A DNA stretch of 64,000 nt from Bacillus mojavensis RO-H-1 = KCTC 3706 (lineage in GTDB: Bacteria > Bacillota > Bacilli > Bacillales > Bacillaceae): assembly GCF_000245335.1 (NCBI RefSeq), contig NZ_JH600279.1:558001-622000 (forward strand). The letters are read 5' to 3'. Within the stretch, counting starts at the first letter, position 1, and every line of letters begins with the position of its first letter. The notes below the pieces were generated by a model. The model was not told where the DNA came from. It made no database searches and saw nothing but the letters and a program-made list of their open reading frames with translations. Both the position numbers and the translations under genes were made by a program. Below are positions 53,495 through 61,333 of this stretch, piece by piece.

Positions 53495-54253
53495 GTGAAA
53501 GTAACGGCTATTATCCAAGCACGGATGGGCTCCAGCCGATTGCCGGGTAAAGTGTTGAAAAAAGTGTTGAATAGGCCTTTGCTGGAATATCAAATTGAAA
53601 GAATCAAAAGAGCAGCACTTATTGATGATATTGTGATCGCCACGACTACAAATGCGATAGATCAACCCATTGTTGAGTTAAGTAAGAGATTGTCTCTTAC
53701 TTATTATTGCGGGTCAGAAACCGATGTTTTATCAAGGTACTACGAAGCAGCAAAAATAAGCAACGCGGAAAATGTCGTCCGACTAACCTCTGACTGCCCT
53801 ATTATTGATTATCGTGTGATTGATAAGGTAATAAAATGTTACCTGGATTCAAAGGGCCAATATGATTATGTGTCTAACACCTTACAGCGAACGTATCCCC
53901 GCGGAATGGATATAGAGGTTTTTTCAGCTTCTTCGTTAGAGAAAGCTTATCACGAGTCCAGCCTTGACTACGAACGGGAACATGTTACACCCTTTATTTA
54001 CCTGAATCCAGATCGATTCAGCTTAGCTAATATCACCTATACCGAAAATCAGAAACAGCATAGATGGACTGTAGATACGCACGAGGATTTTTTATTAATC
54101 AAAAACATTATTGAAAAACTTTACCCAACTAAACCTGACTTCAGCCTAGAGGATACCCTAACATTATTGAACGAGTTTCCAGAATGGTCATTGCTCAATG
54201 CCCGGATAGAACAAAAAGAAATCATCAATGAAGCCGACAATAAATCCAAGTGA
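53495..54253 (+). CDS. pseF: CMP-nonulosonate cytidylyltransferase (PseF/SpsF-like)
   Basis: This encodes 252 residues. The nucleotidyltransferase N-terminus IIQARMGSSRLPGKVL (6-21) is diagnostic, with LTSDCPIIDYRVID near 105 binding metal and nucleotide. It activates the nonulosonic acid with CTP. GTG 53495 has GGAGGTG upstream. It is similar to SpsF, and precedes the PseG-like gene by 13 bp in the operon. Confidence 0.88.
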   Translation: MKVTAIIQARMGSSRLPGKVLKKVLNRPLLEYQIERIKRAALIDDIVIATTTNAIDQPIVELSKRLSLTYYCGSETDVLSRYYEAAKISNAENVVRLTSDCPIIDYRVIDKVIKCYLDSKGQYDYVSNTLQRTYPRGMDIEVFSASSLEKAYHESSLDYEREHVTPFIYLNPDRFSLANITYTENQKQHRWTVDTHEDFLLIKNIIEKLYPTKPDFSLEDTLTLLNEFPEWSLLNARIEQKEIINEADNKSK

Positions 54254-54266
54254 TTGAGGTGCTGTG

Positions 54267-55358
54267 ATGAACATCCTTTTCAGAACAGATGCTTCAATTG
54301 AAATAGGAACAGGTCATGTCATGAGATGCCTCACGCTTGCTCATGCGTTGCGCAAAAAGGGGGCAAATATTATCTTTATTTGCCGAGACTTACAAGGTCA
54401 TCTAGCGGAGGTCATCCGAGAGAAACAGTTTGATCTCATTATGCTGCCAGAACCTAAAAAGAATGTTTTCATTCCTAAAACAACTCCGCATTCTAATTGG
54501 CTTGGTGTCCCTTGGTATGTTGACGCAGCGGAAACCATTAGCGCGATAAAAGACATGAACAAGGACATCTCCCTCCTTATCATTGATCATTACGCAATTG
54601 ATATCAATTGGGAGATGAATGTGAAAAAACATGTGAAAAGAATGATGGTGATTGATGACTTGGCTGATCGTTTACATGATTGTGATATATTATTGGATCA
54701 GAATCTTTATCATCATTATAAAGATCGTTATGTCAATCTAGTCCCCGAAAGCTGCAAACAATACTTAGGACCAGAATATGTCTTATTGCGAGACGAGTTT
54801 TATTCATTTTTACCCCATCACATAAACCGCGATGGAAGTGTAAAAAAGATTCTTGTCTTTTTTGGAGGCAGTGATCCCACTAATGAAACGAAAAAGGTGA
54901 TGAAAGCCTTTCAGCAGCTTTCCCCCCATGATATTGAGCTTGATATCGTGATTGGAAATACCAATACTCATAAGAATGAAATTGAATCCATTTGTAACAT
55001 CCATGACTATTGCAACTTTCACTGCCAAGTGAATCATATTGCAGAATTAATGTACAATGCTGACCTGGCTATAGGTGCGGGCGGAACGACTACTTGGGAG
55101 CGCTGCTATCTCGGCCTTCCAGCGATCGTCATCACCGTCGCAGAAAATCAAGAATTGATTGCTCAAACGCTTGATCAATTAGGCGCGATTAAATATCTGG
55201 GACCTAAAGAATCAGTCAAGGAATCAGATATCGTCTCAGCCATTCAAGACATGATGAATAACCCCTTGTCACTTCAACAAATGTCAAGAAAAGCCCGACT
55301 GCTGCTGGAAAAAAATATGGATCAACGCCAGAACCTCTTATTAGAAATTTTAAAGTAA
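54267..55358 (+). CDS. pseG: UDP-sugar hydrolase (PseG-like)
   Basis: This GT-B-fold hydrolase removes UDP from UDP-2,4-diacetamido-trideoxy-altropyranose. The 363 residues begin MNILFRTDASIEIGTGHVMR, the conserved PseG N-terminus with the catalytic His in GTGHVMRC, and contain VFFGGSDPTNET and GAGGTTTWERCYLG in the nucleotide-binding half. ATG 54267 follows GAGGTG. SpsG is its B. subtilis spore homologue. Confidence 0.88.
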   Translation: MNILFRTDASIEIGTGHVMRCLTLAHALRKKGANIIFICRDLQGHLAEVIREKQFDLIMLPEPKKNVFIPKTTPHSNWLGVPWYVDAAETISAIKDMNKDISLLIIDHYAIDINWEMNVKKHVKRMMVIDDLADRLHDCDILLDQNLYHHYKDRYVNLVPESCKQYLGPEYVLLRDEFYSFLPHHINRDGSVKKILVFFGGSDPTNETKKVMKAFQQLSPHDIELDIVIGNTNTHKNEIESICNIHDYCNFHCQVNHIAELMYNADLAIGAGGTTTWERCYLGLPAIVITVAENQELIAQTLDQLGAIKYLGPKESVKESDIVSAIQDMMNNPLSLQQMSRKARLLLEKNMDQRQNLLLEILK

Positions 55359-55373
55359 GGAAGGAATAAATCT

Positions 55374-55958
55374 GTGTTCAAATATTCCCTTAGACCATTA
55401 AAAGAAAAAGACTTAGACACAGTTCTCCGTTGGCGTAACGATGAGAGAATCAGAAAATCAATGTATCATGACCAAATAATTAATGAAAAACAGCATCATC
55501 AATGGTTCAAGAAAATAAATTCATCCAAAACAGAACATTATTTTATATTTGCAATTGATCATAAAGAAACTGGCTTTGTTAGCTTTAAAGATGTTGATGA
55601 TAAACATAACCACTGCTATTGGGGTTTTTATATCGGAGAGCCCGATAGTCCAAAAGGTTCTGCCTCTATCATGGGGTTTTTAGCGTTAGAATGGGCGTTT
55701 CAAAAGTTGTGTGTTGAGAAAGTATACGGAGAAGTACTTTTGAATAACGAAAGAAGCTTATCATTTCACCAAACATTCGGTTTTTGTAAAGAAGGTCATT
55801 TTCGAAACCATATAGTAAGAAATCATCAATATCTTGATGTAATCAGATATGGTCTCTTAAAAGAAGAATGGATTGCAGAAAAGCCGAAAGTGATCAGGAA
55901 ATTGGCTGAAAGAGGAATAGATATCAAGGACATTGATACAGGTTTTAGTAAACTTTAG
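55374..55958 (+). CDS. pseH: Nucleotide-sugar N-acetyltransferase (PseH-like GNAT)
   Basis: This encodes 194 residues: a GNAT domain with the typical LRPLKEKDLDTVLRWRND start, WGFYIGEPDSPKG (acetyl-CoA-binding region) and LNNERSLSFHQTFGF, plus a ~25-residue C-terminal extension. It would acetylate the C4 amino group made by the PseC-like enzyme. GTG 55374 follows GGAAGGA. It resembles SpsD and FlmH/PseH. Confidence 0.85.
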   Translation: MFKYSLRPLKEKDLDTVLRWRNDERIRKSMYHDQIINEKQHHQWFKKINSSKTEHYFIFAIDHKETGFVSFKDVDDKHNHCYWGFYIGEPDSPKGSASIMGFLALEWAFQKLCVEKVYGEVLLNNERSLSFHQTFGFCKEGHFRNHIVRNHQYLDVIRYGLLKEEWIAEKPKVIRKLAERGIDIKDIDTGFSKL

Positions 55959-56042
55959 ACTTTGAACAATCATTTCATATAGATGACATCAAAGTCTATT
56001 GTTTTACGGCCGGTATTCCTGTGAATAGAAGGGAGTGCAAAG

Positions 56043-57092
56043 ATGAACGAAATCAATATAGATGGAAGAAGTATTGGCCCGCATCATCCCCCATTTATTA
56101 TTGCTGAAATGTCCGGGAACCATAATCAATCGTTAGAACGTGCTTTTCACATTATAGAAGCAGCTGCCAAAGCAGGTGCACATGCATTAAAAATACAAAC
56201 CTATACCGCTGATACGATGACGTTAAATATAGATACGAAAGATTTTAAAATTGAGGATAACGATAGTCTATGGTCTGGCAGTACGCTCTATACATTATAT
56301 CAGCAGGCTTACACCCCATGGGAATGGCATAAACCCATTTTCGATAAATGCCGGGAGCTTGGAATGATTCCTTTGAGTACGCCATTTGATGAATCGGCTG
56401 TCGACTTTTTGGAAGACCTGGGAGTGCCTATATATAAAATAGCGTCATTTGAAAATACTGATATCCCTCTTATTAAAAAGGTAGCTGCTACAGGTAAACC
56501 CATTATCATTTCAACTGGAATGGCTACAGTAGCAGAAATTGATGAAACAATAACGGCTGCCAAGGAAGCAGGCTGTAAAGAATTAATCCTTCTAAAATGC
56601 ACAAGCACTTACCCGGCATCACCAGTAAACACCAATATTTCTACGATTCCTCATATGAAGGAATTATTTAATTGCCAAGTTGGCTTATCAGATCACACAA
56701 TGGGAACAGGAGTTGCTGTTGCCAGTGTCGCCTTAGGCGCAACTGTGATTGAGAAACACTTCACTTTATCAAGAGCTGATGGCGGTGTAGATTCTGCCTT
56801 TTCACTGGAACCACCTGAATTGAAAGAACTTGTCGTTGAAACGGAAAGGGCATGGCAAGCGTTAGGACAGATCACTTATGGACCAACTGACAAGGAAAAA
56901 GCTTCGCTTAAATTTCGCCGCTCTATTTATGTAACAAACGATATAAAAGCCGGAGAGATTTTCACCAAAGAAAATATTAAGGTGATACGACCTGGTTATG
57001 GTTTGGAACCAAAGTACTTTGATGTAATGATCGGAAAAACAGCAACGAAACACCTTTCAGCAGGGACACCGCTGGGATGGGATTCTATATAG
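56043..57092 (+). CDS. pseI: Pseudaminic-acid synthase (NeuB family, PseI-like)
   Basis: PseI condenses the hydrolysed sugar with phosphoenolpyruvate to make the nine-carbon nonulosonic acid. The 349 residues have the NeuB TIM barrel (FIIAEMSGNHNQSLERA, KIQTYTADTMT, GLSDHTMGTGVAVASVALGATVIEKHFTL) and a C-terminal SAF antifreeze-like domain (~290-349). The TYTADTMT motif after KIQ is typical of PseI rather than NeuB or LegI. ATG 56043 follows GAAGGGAG. Last gene of the cluster, ending before a strong terminator. Confidence 0.9.
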   Translation: MNEINIDGRSIGPHHPPFIIAEMSGNHNQSLERAFHIIEAAAKAGAHALKIQTYTADTMTLNIDTKDFKIEDNDSLWSGSTLYTLYQQAYTPWEWHKPIFDKCRELGMIPLSTPFDESAVDFLEDLGVPIYKIASFENTDIPLIKKVAATGKPIIISTGMATVAEIDETITAAKEAGCKELILLKCTSTYPASPVNTNISTIPHMKELFNCQVGLSDHTMGTGVAVASVALGATVIEKHFTLSRADGGVDSAFSLEPPELKELVVETERAWQALGQITYGPTDKEKASLKFRRSIYVTNDIKAGEIFTKENIKVIRPGYGLEPKYFDVMIGKTATKHLSAGTPLGWDSI

Positions 57093-57272
57093 TTTTATCC
57101 CCTATTTTTCTATGTAAAGGAATCATAATAACGCTCATAGAAATCGTATACGGCACGGGCCACAGATCTAATTTAATGAAAAGAAAGAATTGCCATGTCT
57201 ACGTTATCTTCAATAGATATATAAAACACAGAATGAATATCCCCGGTTGTTTCACACGAATTCGATGAATTG

Positions 57273-57330
57273 AAAAAACGGCACCCTGTTTGTTAGATAT
57301 ATCAGCTAACAGTCAGGGTGCCGTTTACTA
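57273..57330. terminator. Bidirectional terminator at the right border of the cluster
   Basis: ACGGCACCCTG pairs with CAGGGTGCCGT, with an inner TGTTAG/CTAACA stem and A/T tracts on both sides. The stretch 57093-57272 before it shows no gene. Confidence 0.88.
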
Positions 57331-57332
57331 TA

Positions 57333-57770
57333 TTAATACAGCATTTTCTTGCGTCTGTCTTCTTCAGTCAAAAACTCTACAAAGCTCCGCATCGCAAACG
57401 GTTCTTCCTTGATCTGGCGCGTATACGTGTTTTTGCGCTCTTCTGAAAGAATTTCGCTCTTTTTGATTCTGTTCAGCATATAAATATGAACGGTCTTTTG
57501 GATTTGTTTATGCTGATAGCCCGCTTCTTTAAAAAATGCTAATCCAAGTGCAGCAAGAAGCGCAAAAAGACCGGCGCTGATCAAGGACTCTCTGTCTGCT
57601 GAAGCATGAAAAAGGAAAACAGCCAAATTAAAGAGAGAGAATGCAGCAAGCGGAACAGCAAGAAAACGGTAGATGACAGTTTTCTTCATTAAAGGCTGTA
57701 CAGCCTTTTGAATTTTTTGCATTTCTGTTTTAATGAACCCCGGCATTTGTTCTATTCTGTAAAAGTTCAT
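57333..57770 (-). CDS. ywnF: DUF5392 membrane protein YwnF
   Basis: This encodes 145 residues with two membrane helices (about 37-54 and 60-78) and a charged C-terminal cytoplasmic half (RIKKSEILSEERKNTYTRQI). The family DUF5392 is confined to Bacillus and has no known function. ATG 57770 follows AAGGGGGAG. It is divergent from clsA and marks the return to conserved gene order after the inserted cluster. Confidence 0.88.
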   Translation of the reverse strand: MNFYRIEQMPGFIKTEMQKIQKAVQPLMKKTVIYRFLAVPLAAFSLFNLAVFLFHASADRESLISAGLFALLAALGLAFFKEAGYQHKQIQKTVHIYMLNRIKKSEILSEERKNTYTRQIKEEPFAMRSFVEFLTEEDRRKKMLY

Positions 57771-58012
57771 TTATTCTCCCCCTTTATTTGATTTTGCAAG
57801 GCTTTACGAACGTTATCATATGAGTTTATTTTAACGCAGGTGCAAGCTGGTTTTAAAGAAATCTGCCCGTGTTTTTCACAAAGAATCTGGATCAACACAC
57901 TTTATTCTTTTAAAAAGTCAGTGTTATAATTTGTAATGGGAATCAGATTGCTGTTATTCATGGAATACTAATGGCAATCTTCTTGATAAATATGAATTAG
58001 CGGGGTTACAAA

Positions 58013-59461
58013 GTGAGTATTTCTTCCATCCTTTTATCACTTTTTTTCATTTTGAATATTCTTTTGGCCATCATTGTCATATTCAAAGAACGGCGCGATG
58101 CCAGTGCATCATGGGCTTGGCTGCTTGTTCTTTTCTTTATACCCGTTTTAGGCTTTATTTTATACCTATTATTCGGTCATAATCTCAGACGCAAGCATTT
58201 GTTTCAATGGGAGGATCGCAAGAAAATCGGAATCGAAAAGCTGCTGCAGCATCAGCTTGAAGAATTAGAAAACAGGCAATTTCAGTTCAACAACCGGGCA
58301 ACCTTTGATAATAAGGATTTAATATACATGCTCATCATGAATAATCATGCTGTCTTTACAGAGGATAATTCAGTTGATGTCATTACAGACGGACGTGATA
58401 AGTTTCAGCGGCTTTTACATGACATATCAAAGGCAAAGGATCATATCCATCTACAATATTATATTTACAAAGGTGATGAATTAGGAAAAAAATTGCGGGA
58501 CGCCCTCATTCAAAAAGCGAAAGAAGGTGTGCAGGTCAGGGTTTTGTATGATGAGCTCGGGTCCAGAACGCTACGCAAAAAGTTTTTCAAAAAACTGCGT
58601 GAGGCCGGCGGGCATGTGGAGGTCTTTTTCCCTTCAAAACTCAGGCCGATTAACCTTCGGCTGAATTACCGCAACCACCGAAAGCTCGTCATCATAGACG
58701 GCATAACCGGTTATGTCGGTGGGTTTAATGTCGGGGATGAATACCTCGGTCTCAATCCGAAGTTCGGCTATTGGCGCGATACCCATATTCGATTGCAGGG
58801 AACGGCCGTACACGCCATTCAGACACGATTCATCCTTGATTGGAACCAAGCTTCACATCATCATACACTCACCTATATTCCGAACCACTTTCCCGATTGC
58901 AGCCCAAAGGGAAATGTCGGGATGCAGATTGTTACGAGCGGGCCCGATTCCGAATGGGAACAAATTAAAAACGGCTACATCAAAATGATTTCAAACGCCA
59001 AACGTAGCATTTTGATACAAACACCTTACTTTATTCCGGACGCAAGCCTGCTGGATGCATTAAGGATTGCATGCCTGTCCGGCATTGATGTCAACATTAT
59101 GATACCGAACAAGCCCGACCATGCCTTTGTATACTGGGCCACACTTTCGTATATCGGGGATCTTTTAAAAGCCGGAGCCACCGTCTATATATACGATAAT
59201 GGCTTTATTCACGCGAAAACAATCGTTGTGGATGACGAAATTGCGTCAGTCGGTACAGCGAATATCGACGTCCGAAGCTTCAGGCTGAATTTTGAGGTTA
59301 ATGCATTTATTTATGATATCAACATTGCCAAAAAACTGGTTTCTACATTTAAAGAAGATTTGCTCGTATCGAGAAAATACACCTACGAGGAATATCAGCA
59401 GCGATCATTATGGATCCGCATTAAGGAATCCGTGTCACGGCTGCTGTCGCCGATTTTATAA
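58013..59461 (+). CDS. clsA: Cardiolipin synthase ClsA
   Basis: This enzyme joins two phosphatidylglycerols to cardiolipin and glycerol. The 482 residues comprise two N-terminal membrane helices (~1-22 and 33-53) and two phospholipase-D HKD motifs: His222-Lys224-Asp229 (NHRKLVIIDG) and His400-Lys402-Asp407 (IHAKTIVVDD). GTG 58013 is preceded by GCGGGG. A TATAAT at 57925-57930 is a likely -10. It is the main B. subtilis cardiolipin synthase (formerly ywnE). Confidence 0.95.
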   Translation: MSISSILLSLFFILNILLAIIVIFKERRDASASWAWLLVLFFIPVLGFILYLLFGHNLRRKHLFQWEDRKKIGIEKLLQHQLEELENRQFQFNNRATFDNKDLIYMLIMNNHAVFTEDNSVDVITDGRDKFQRLLHDISKAKDHIHLQYYIYKGDELGKKLRDALIQKAKEGVQVRVLYDELGSRTLRKKFFKKLREAGGHVEVFFPSKLRPINLRLNYRNHRKLVIIDGITGYVGGFNVGDEYLGLNPKFGYWRDTHIRLQGTAVHAIQTRFILDWNQASHHHTLTYIPNHFPDCSPKGNVGMQIVTSGPDSEWEQIKNGYIKMISNAKRSILIQTPYFIPDASLLDALRIACLSGIDVNIMIPNKPDHAFVYWATLSYIGDLLKAGATVYIYDNGFIHAKTIVVDDEIASVGTANIDVRSFRLNFEVNAFIYDINIAKKLVSTFKEDLLVSRKYTYEEYQQRSLWIRIKESVSRLLSPIL

Positions 59462-59471
59462 GATGTGCCAA

Positions 59472-59502
59472 TCCCCCGGTCTTTATGGCCGGGGTTTTTC
59501 AG
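59472..59502 (+). terminator. Terminator of clsA
   Basis: CCCCGG pairs with CCGGGG around TCTTTATGG, followed by TTTTT. Confidence 0.9.
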
Positions 59503-59656
59503 CATGGCATCATCACGCATCCCATAAAAACGCGCGTGACCTTTCCCATATAGCGTGCAACTTCAAAATCAAATTCACTATTTTTATTTCTTTATACAAA
59601 ACTTCTCACAAATAGTGTATAAAAGAAAAGTGAGTATTTTTTTGTAAAGGGGACCC

Positions 59657-60052
59657 GTGTCAATGAATCCGGAAACGGTCAACAAAACCCTCATTAGTAT
59701 TTCAAAATGGGGAAAAGCAACAGGCATTTTATTTATTATTATGGGCGCTTTTACTGCGCTTTCAGGCGCGTTCTTTTTTCTTATCGGCGCAGTGCCCGGC
59801 GTACTGCAAATCATTTCTGGCATCTTTTTGATGCGGTCAGCAAAAGAAGCAGGCTTAATGGCTGAAAAGCATAGCGGGCAATCTGAAGATTTAATGCTGG
59901 AGAACTATGCGAAATTTGTAAAGATGCAAGGGATTTATTTAATTGTGAGCATCGCTGTATCGATCCTGGCGATCATCGCATTCTTCATCTTTCTAATGCT
60001 TGGAATCGCTGACGGCATATTCAGCGATTATGATACGTACAGCAGCTATTAA
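59657..60052 (+). CDS. ywnC: DUF5362-type membrane protein YwnC
   Basis: This encodes 131 residues with three hydrophobic helices and the core SKWGKATGILFIIMGAF, VPGVLQIISGIFLMRSAKEA and LENYAKFVKMQ. It is paralogous to the protein at 49353. An in-frame ATG at 59663 (two codons in) is an alternative to the GTG at 59657. Function is unknown. It ends at a strong terminator shared with ywnB. Confidence 0.88.
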   Translation: MSMNPETVNKTLISISKWGKATGILFIIMGAFTALSGAFFFLIGAVPGVLQIISGIFLMRSAKEAGLMAEKHSGQSEDLMLENYAKFVKMQGIYLIVSIAVSILAIIAFFIFLMLGIADGIFSDYDTYSSY

Positions 60053-60055
60053 GTA

Positions 60056-60086
60056 AAAAACCCGGAGCTTCCTCCGGGTTTTTTCT
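60056..60086. terminator. Bidirectional terminator
   Basis: AAAACCCGGAG pairs with CTCCGGGTTTT, between convergent ywnC and ywnB. Confidence 0.92.
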
Positions 60087-60088
60087 TG

Positions 60089-60730
60089 TTATTCCGCTTC
60101 GCTTACTACTGTGAAGCGTTCATTTTTGTGTGACGGATGTTCAAGCTCATCCAAAACAGCAATCGCATAATCGGCATAGCTGATATAACTGTCGCCTTTT
60201 GCGTTTACGATCACATTGTCTTTTCCTTTTTGGTAAGATCCCGTCCGCTTTCCTGCCGCATCAAAAAACGCCGCCGGGCTGAGGAATGTCCAGGAAATAG
60301 AGTCTGCATTTTGCAGGTCTTTCAGGTTCTCTCCTTGATTTGATGCAGTCGGAAGATATTCTTTCGGGAATTCCGGTGTATCCATTAAATGTGTTGTTTT
60401 GGCTTCATCAACGAACAGGCTTCCCGCTCCGCCGACGACAAACAATCTTGTATGTTTTGCATCCTTTAGCAGGTTGATTAATGTTCTGCCTGCTTCAACA
60501 TGAAGATGTTCCTGGCCAGGCGCAGCTCCAAAAGCGTTCACGAGTGCATCGAAAGGCTTGAGATCTTCCGCTGTCAGTTCAAAAACATCTTTTTCCAAAA
60601 TCGCTGTGTCCTGCTCTTGCACTTTAGATGCATTTCGGACAATGGCTGTTACCTCATGGCCTCTTTCCTTCGCTTCTTTCAAAATCAGACTTCCCGCTTT
60701 TCCGCTTGCACCGATAATTCCTATTTTCAT
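60089..60730 (-). CDS. ywnB: NAD(P)-binding atypical SDR oxidoreductase YwnB
   Basis: This encodes 213 residues. The NmrA/SDR-like Rossmann motif GASGKAG is at 7-13, followed by an AIVRNASK basic cofactor loop (favouring NADPH). The lack of a Tyr-x-x-x-Lys pair marks it as an atypical SDR, possibly a flavin- or quinone-related reductase or redox sensor. ATG 60730 follows AAGGAGG. An operator identical in design to the one before ywnA covers its promoter, so the Rrf2 regulator YwnA probably represses it. Confidence 0.92.
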   Translation of the reverse strand: MKIGIIGASGKAGSLILKEAKERGHEVTAIVRNASKVQEQDTAILEKDVFELTAEDLKPFDALVNAFGAAPGQEHLHVEAGRTLINLLKDAKHTRLFVVGGAGSLFVDEAKTTHLMDTPEFPKEYLPTASNQGENLKDLQNADSISWTFLSPAAFFDAAGKRTGSYQKGKDNVIVNAKGDSYISYADYAIAVLDELEHPSHKNERFTVVSEAE

Positions 60731-60750
60731 TTTTTGATTTCCTCCTTATT

Positions 60751-60769
60751 TGTAACAATTTTAGTTACA
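60751..60769. promoter_or_regulatory. YwnA-type operator upstream of ywnB
   Basis: TGTAACAATTTTAGTTACA, a 19-bp imperfect palindrome ending 20 bp before the ywnB start, contains a minus-strand TAAAAT -10 candidate. It matches the operator before ywnA. Confidence 0.7.
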
Positions 60770-60785
60770 TGTTGGCGGTGAGAAG

Positions 60786-60811
60786 TCATCTCTTTTGATC
60801 AAAAGAGATGA
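60786..60811. promoter_or_regulatory. 26-bp perfect palindrome over the ywnA stop codon
   Basis: TCATCTCTTTT, GATC and the exact complement form an 11-bp stem with a 4-base loop across the last codons of ywnA. No T-tract follows, so it is not a standard terminator. Confidence 0.5.
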
Positions 60812-61200
60812 TTCATTACATCTTTTAATGACTTGCTTGCCAGCTCATTTTCCATCGCTTTTTGCACACTTTCAAATGTCTCATCCAGTGCGCACTGAAT
60901 TTTTTTGCCTACCGGACACTTCGGGTTCGGGTTTTCATGAACCGCAAATAGTTCCTCTTGGTTTTGAACAGCCCGATATACTTCTAAAAGAGAAATATCA
61001 GCCGGATCTTTTGTGAGGCTCGCGCCCGGCACCCCGGCGCGTGATGTGAGAATATCACCCTTTTTCAGCAGGCTGATCATTCTCCTTACAACAACCGGAT
61101 TGGTGTTGACACTGTCAGCGATAATGTCCGAAGACGCTTTTTCATCCATCGAAATGAGCGATAAAATATGAATGGCAACAGCAAGACGGCTGTTAATCAT
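60799..61200 (-). CDS. ywnA: Rrf2-family transcriptional regulator YwnA
   Basis: This encodes 133 residues of the Rrf2 winged-helix family: an HTH at ~22-48 (SSDIIADSVNTNPVVVRRMI) and the helix-wing ISLLEVYRAVQNQEELFAVH. It has one Cys (NPKCPVG, ~94) near the place where Rrf2 sensors hold cluster or thiol residues, but not the three needed for an Fe-S cluster, so a single-thiol redox switch as in CymR/YwnA-type proteins is more likely. It probably regulates itself and ywnB. Confidence 0.92.
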   Translation of the reverse strand: MINSRLAVAIHILSLISMDEKASSDIIADSVNTNPVVVRRMISLLKKGDILTSRAGVPGASLTKDPADISLLEVYRAVQNQEELFAVHENPNPKCPVGKKIQCALDETFESVQKAMENELASKSLKDVMNHLF

Positions 61201-61216
61201 GTTTTTTCACCACCGT

Positions 61217-61252
61217 TGTAACTATAATAGTTACATTTAATTCGTTTGTCAA
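61217..61252 (-). promoter_or_regulatory. ywnA promoter with overlapping operator
   Basis: On the minus strand a perfect TTGACA (61252-61247), a 17-bp spacer and TATTAT (61229-61224) form a strong promoter. The palindrome TGTAACTATAATAGTTACA at 61217-61235 covers the -10, which fits autorepression. Confidence 0.8.
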
Positions 61253-61299
61253 CATATAATATACACTAAATTTGCGCTTCTTGGACATCCGTTTAGTCA

Positions 61300-61328
61300 A
61301 TAAAACGGCCGGATGCACTCCGGCCGTG
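61300..61328 (-). terminator. Terminator of the urease operon
   Basis: CGGCCGGA pairs with TCCGGCCG around a 5-base loop, followed by TTTTATT on the minus strand. Confidence 0.9.
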
Positions 61329-61333
61329 TCTTG

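Noticed and set aside
57093..57272. Possible small gene after pseI
   Set aside because: The open frame there lacks a ribosome site and has no protein-like composition; the stretch seems to be spacer before the terminator.
49955..57330. A mobile element or integration site carrying the nonulosonate cluster
   Set aside because: I looked for a transposase, integrase, tRNA or flanking direct repeats and saw none; insertion is inferred only from interrupted gene order.
59462..59656. Loss of the MerR regulator gene mta near clsA
   Set aside because: No MerR gene lies between clsA and ywnC, but I am not sure of its exact place in 168, so I do not claim a deletion.
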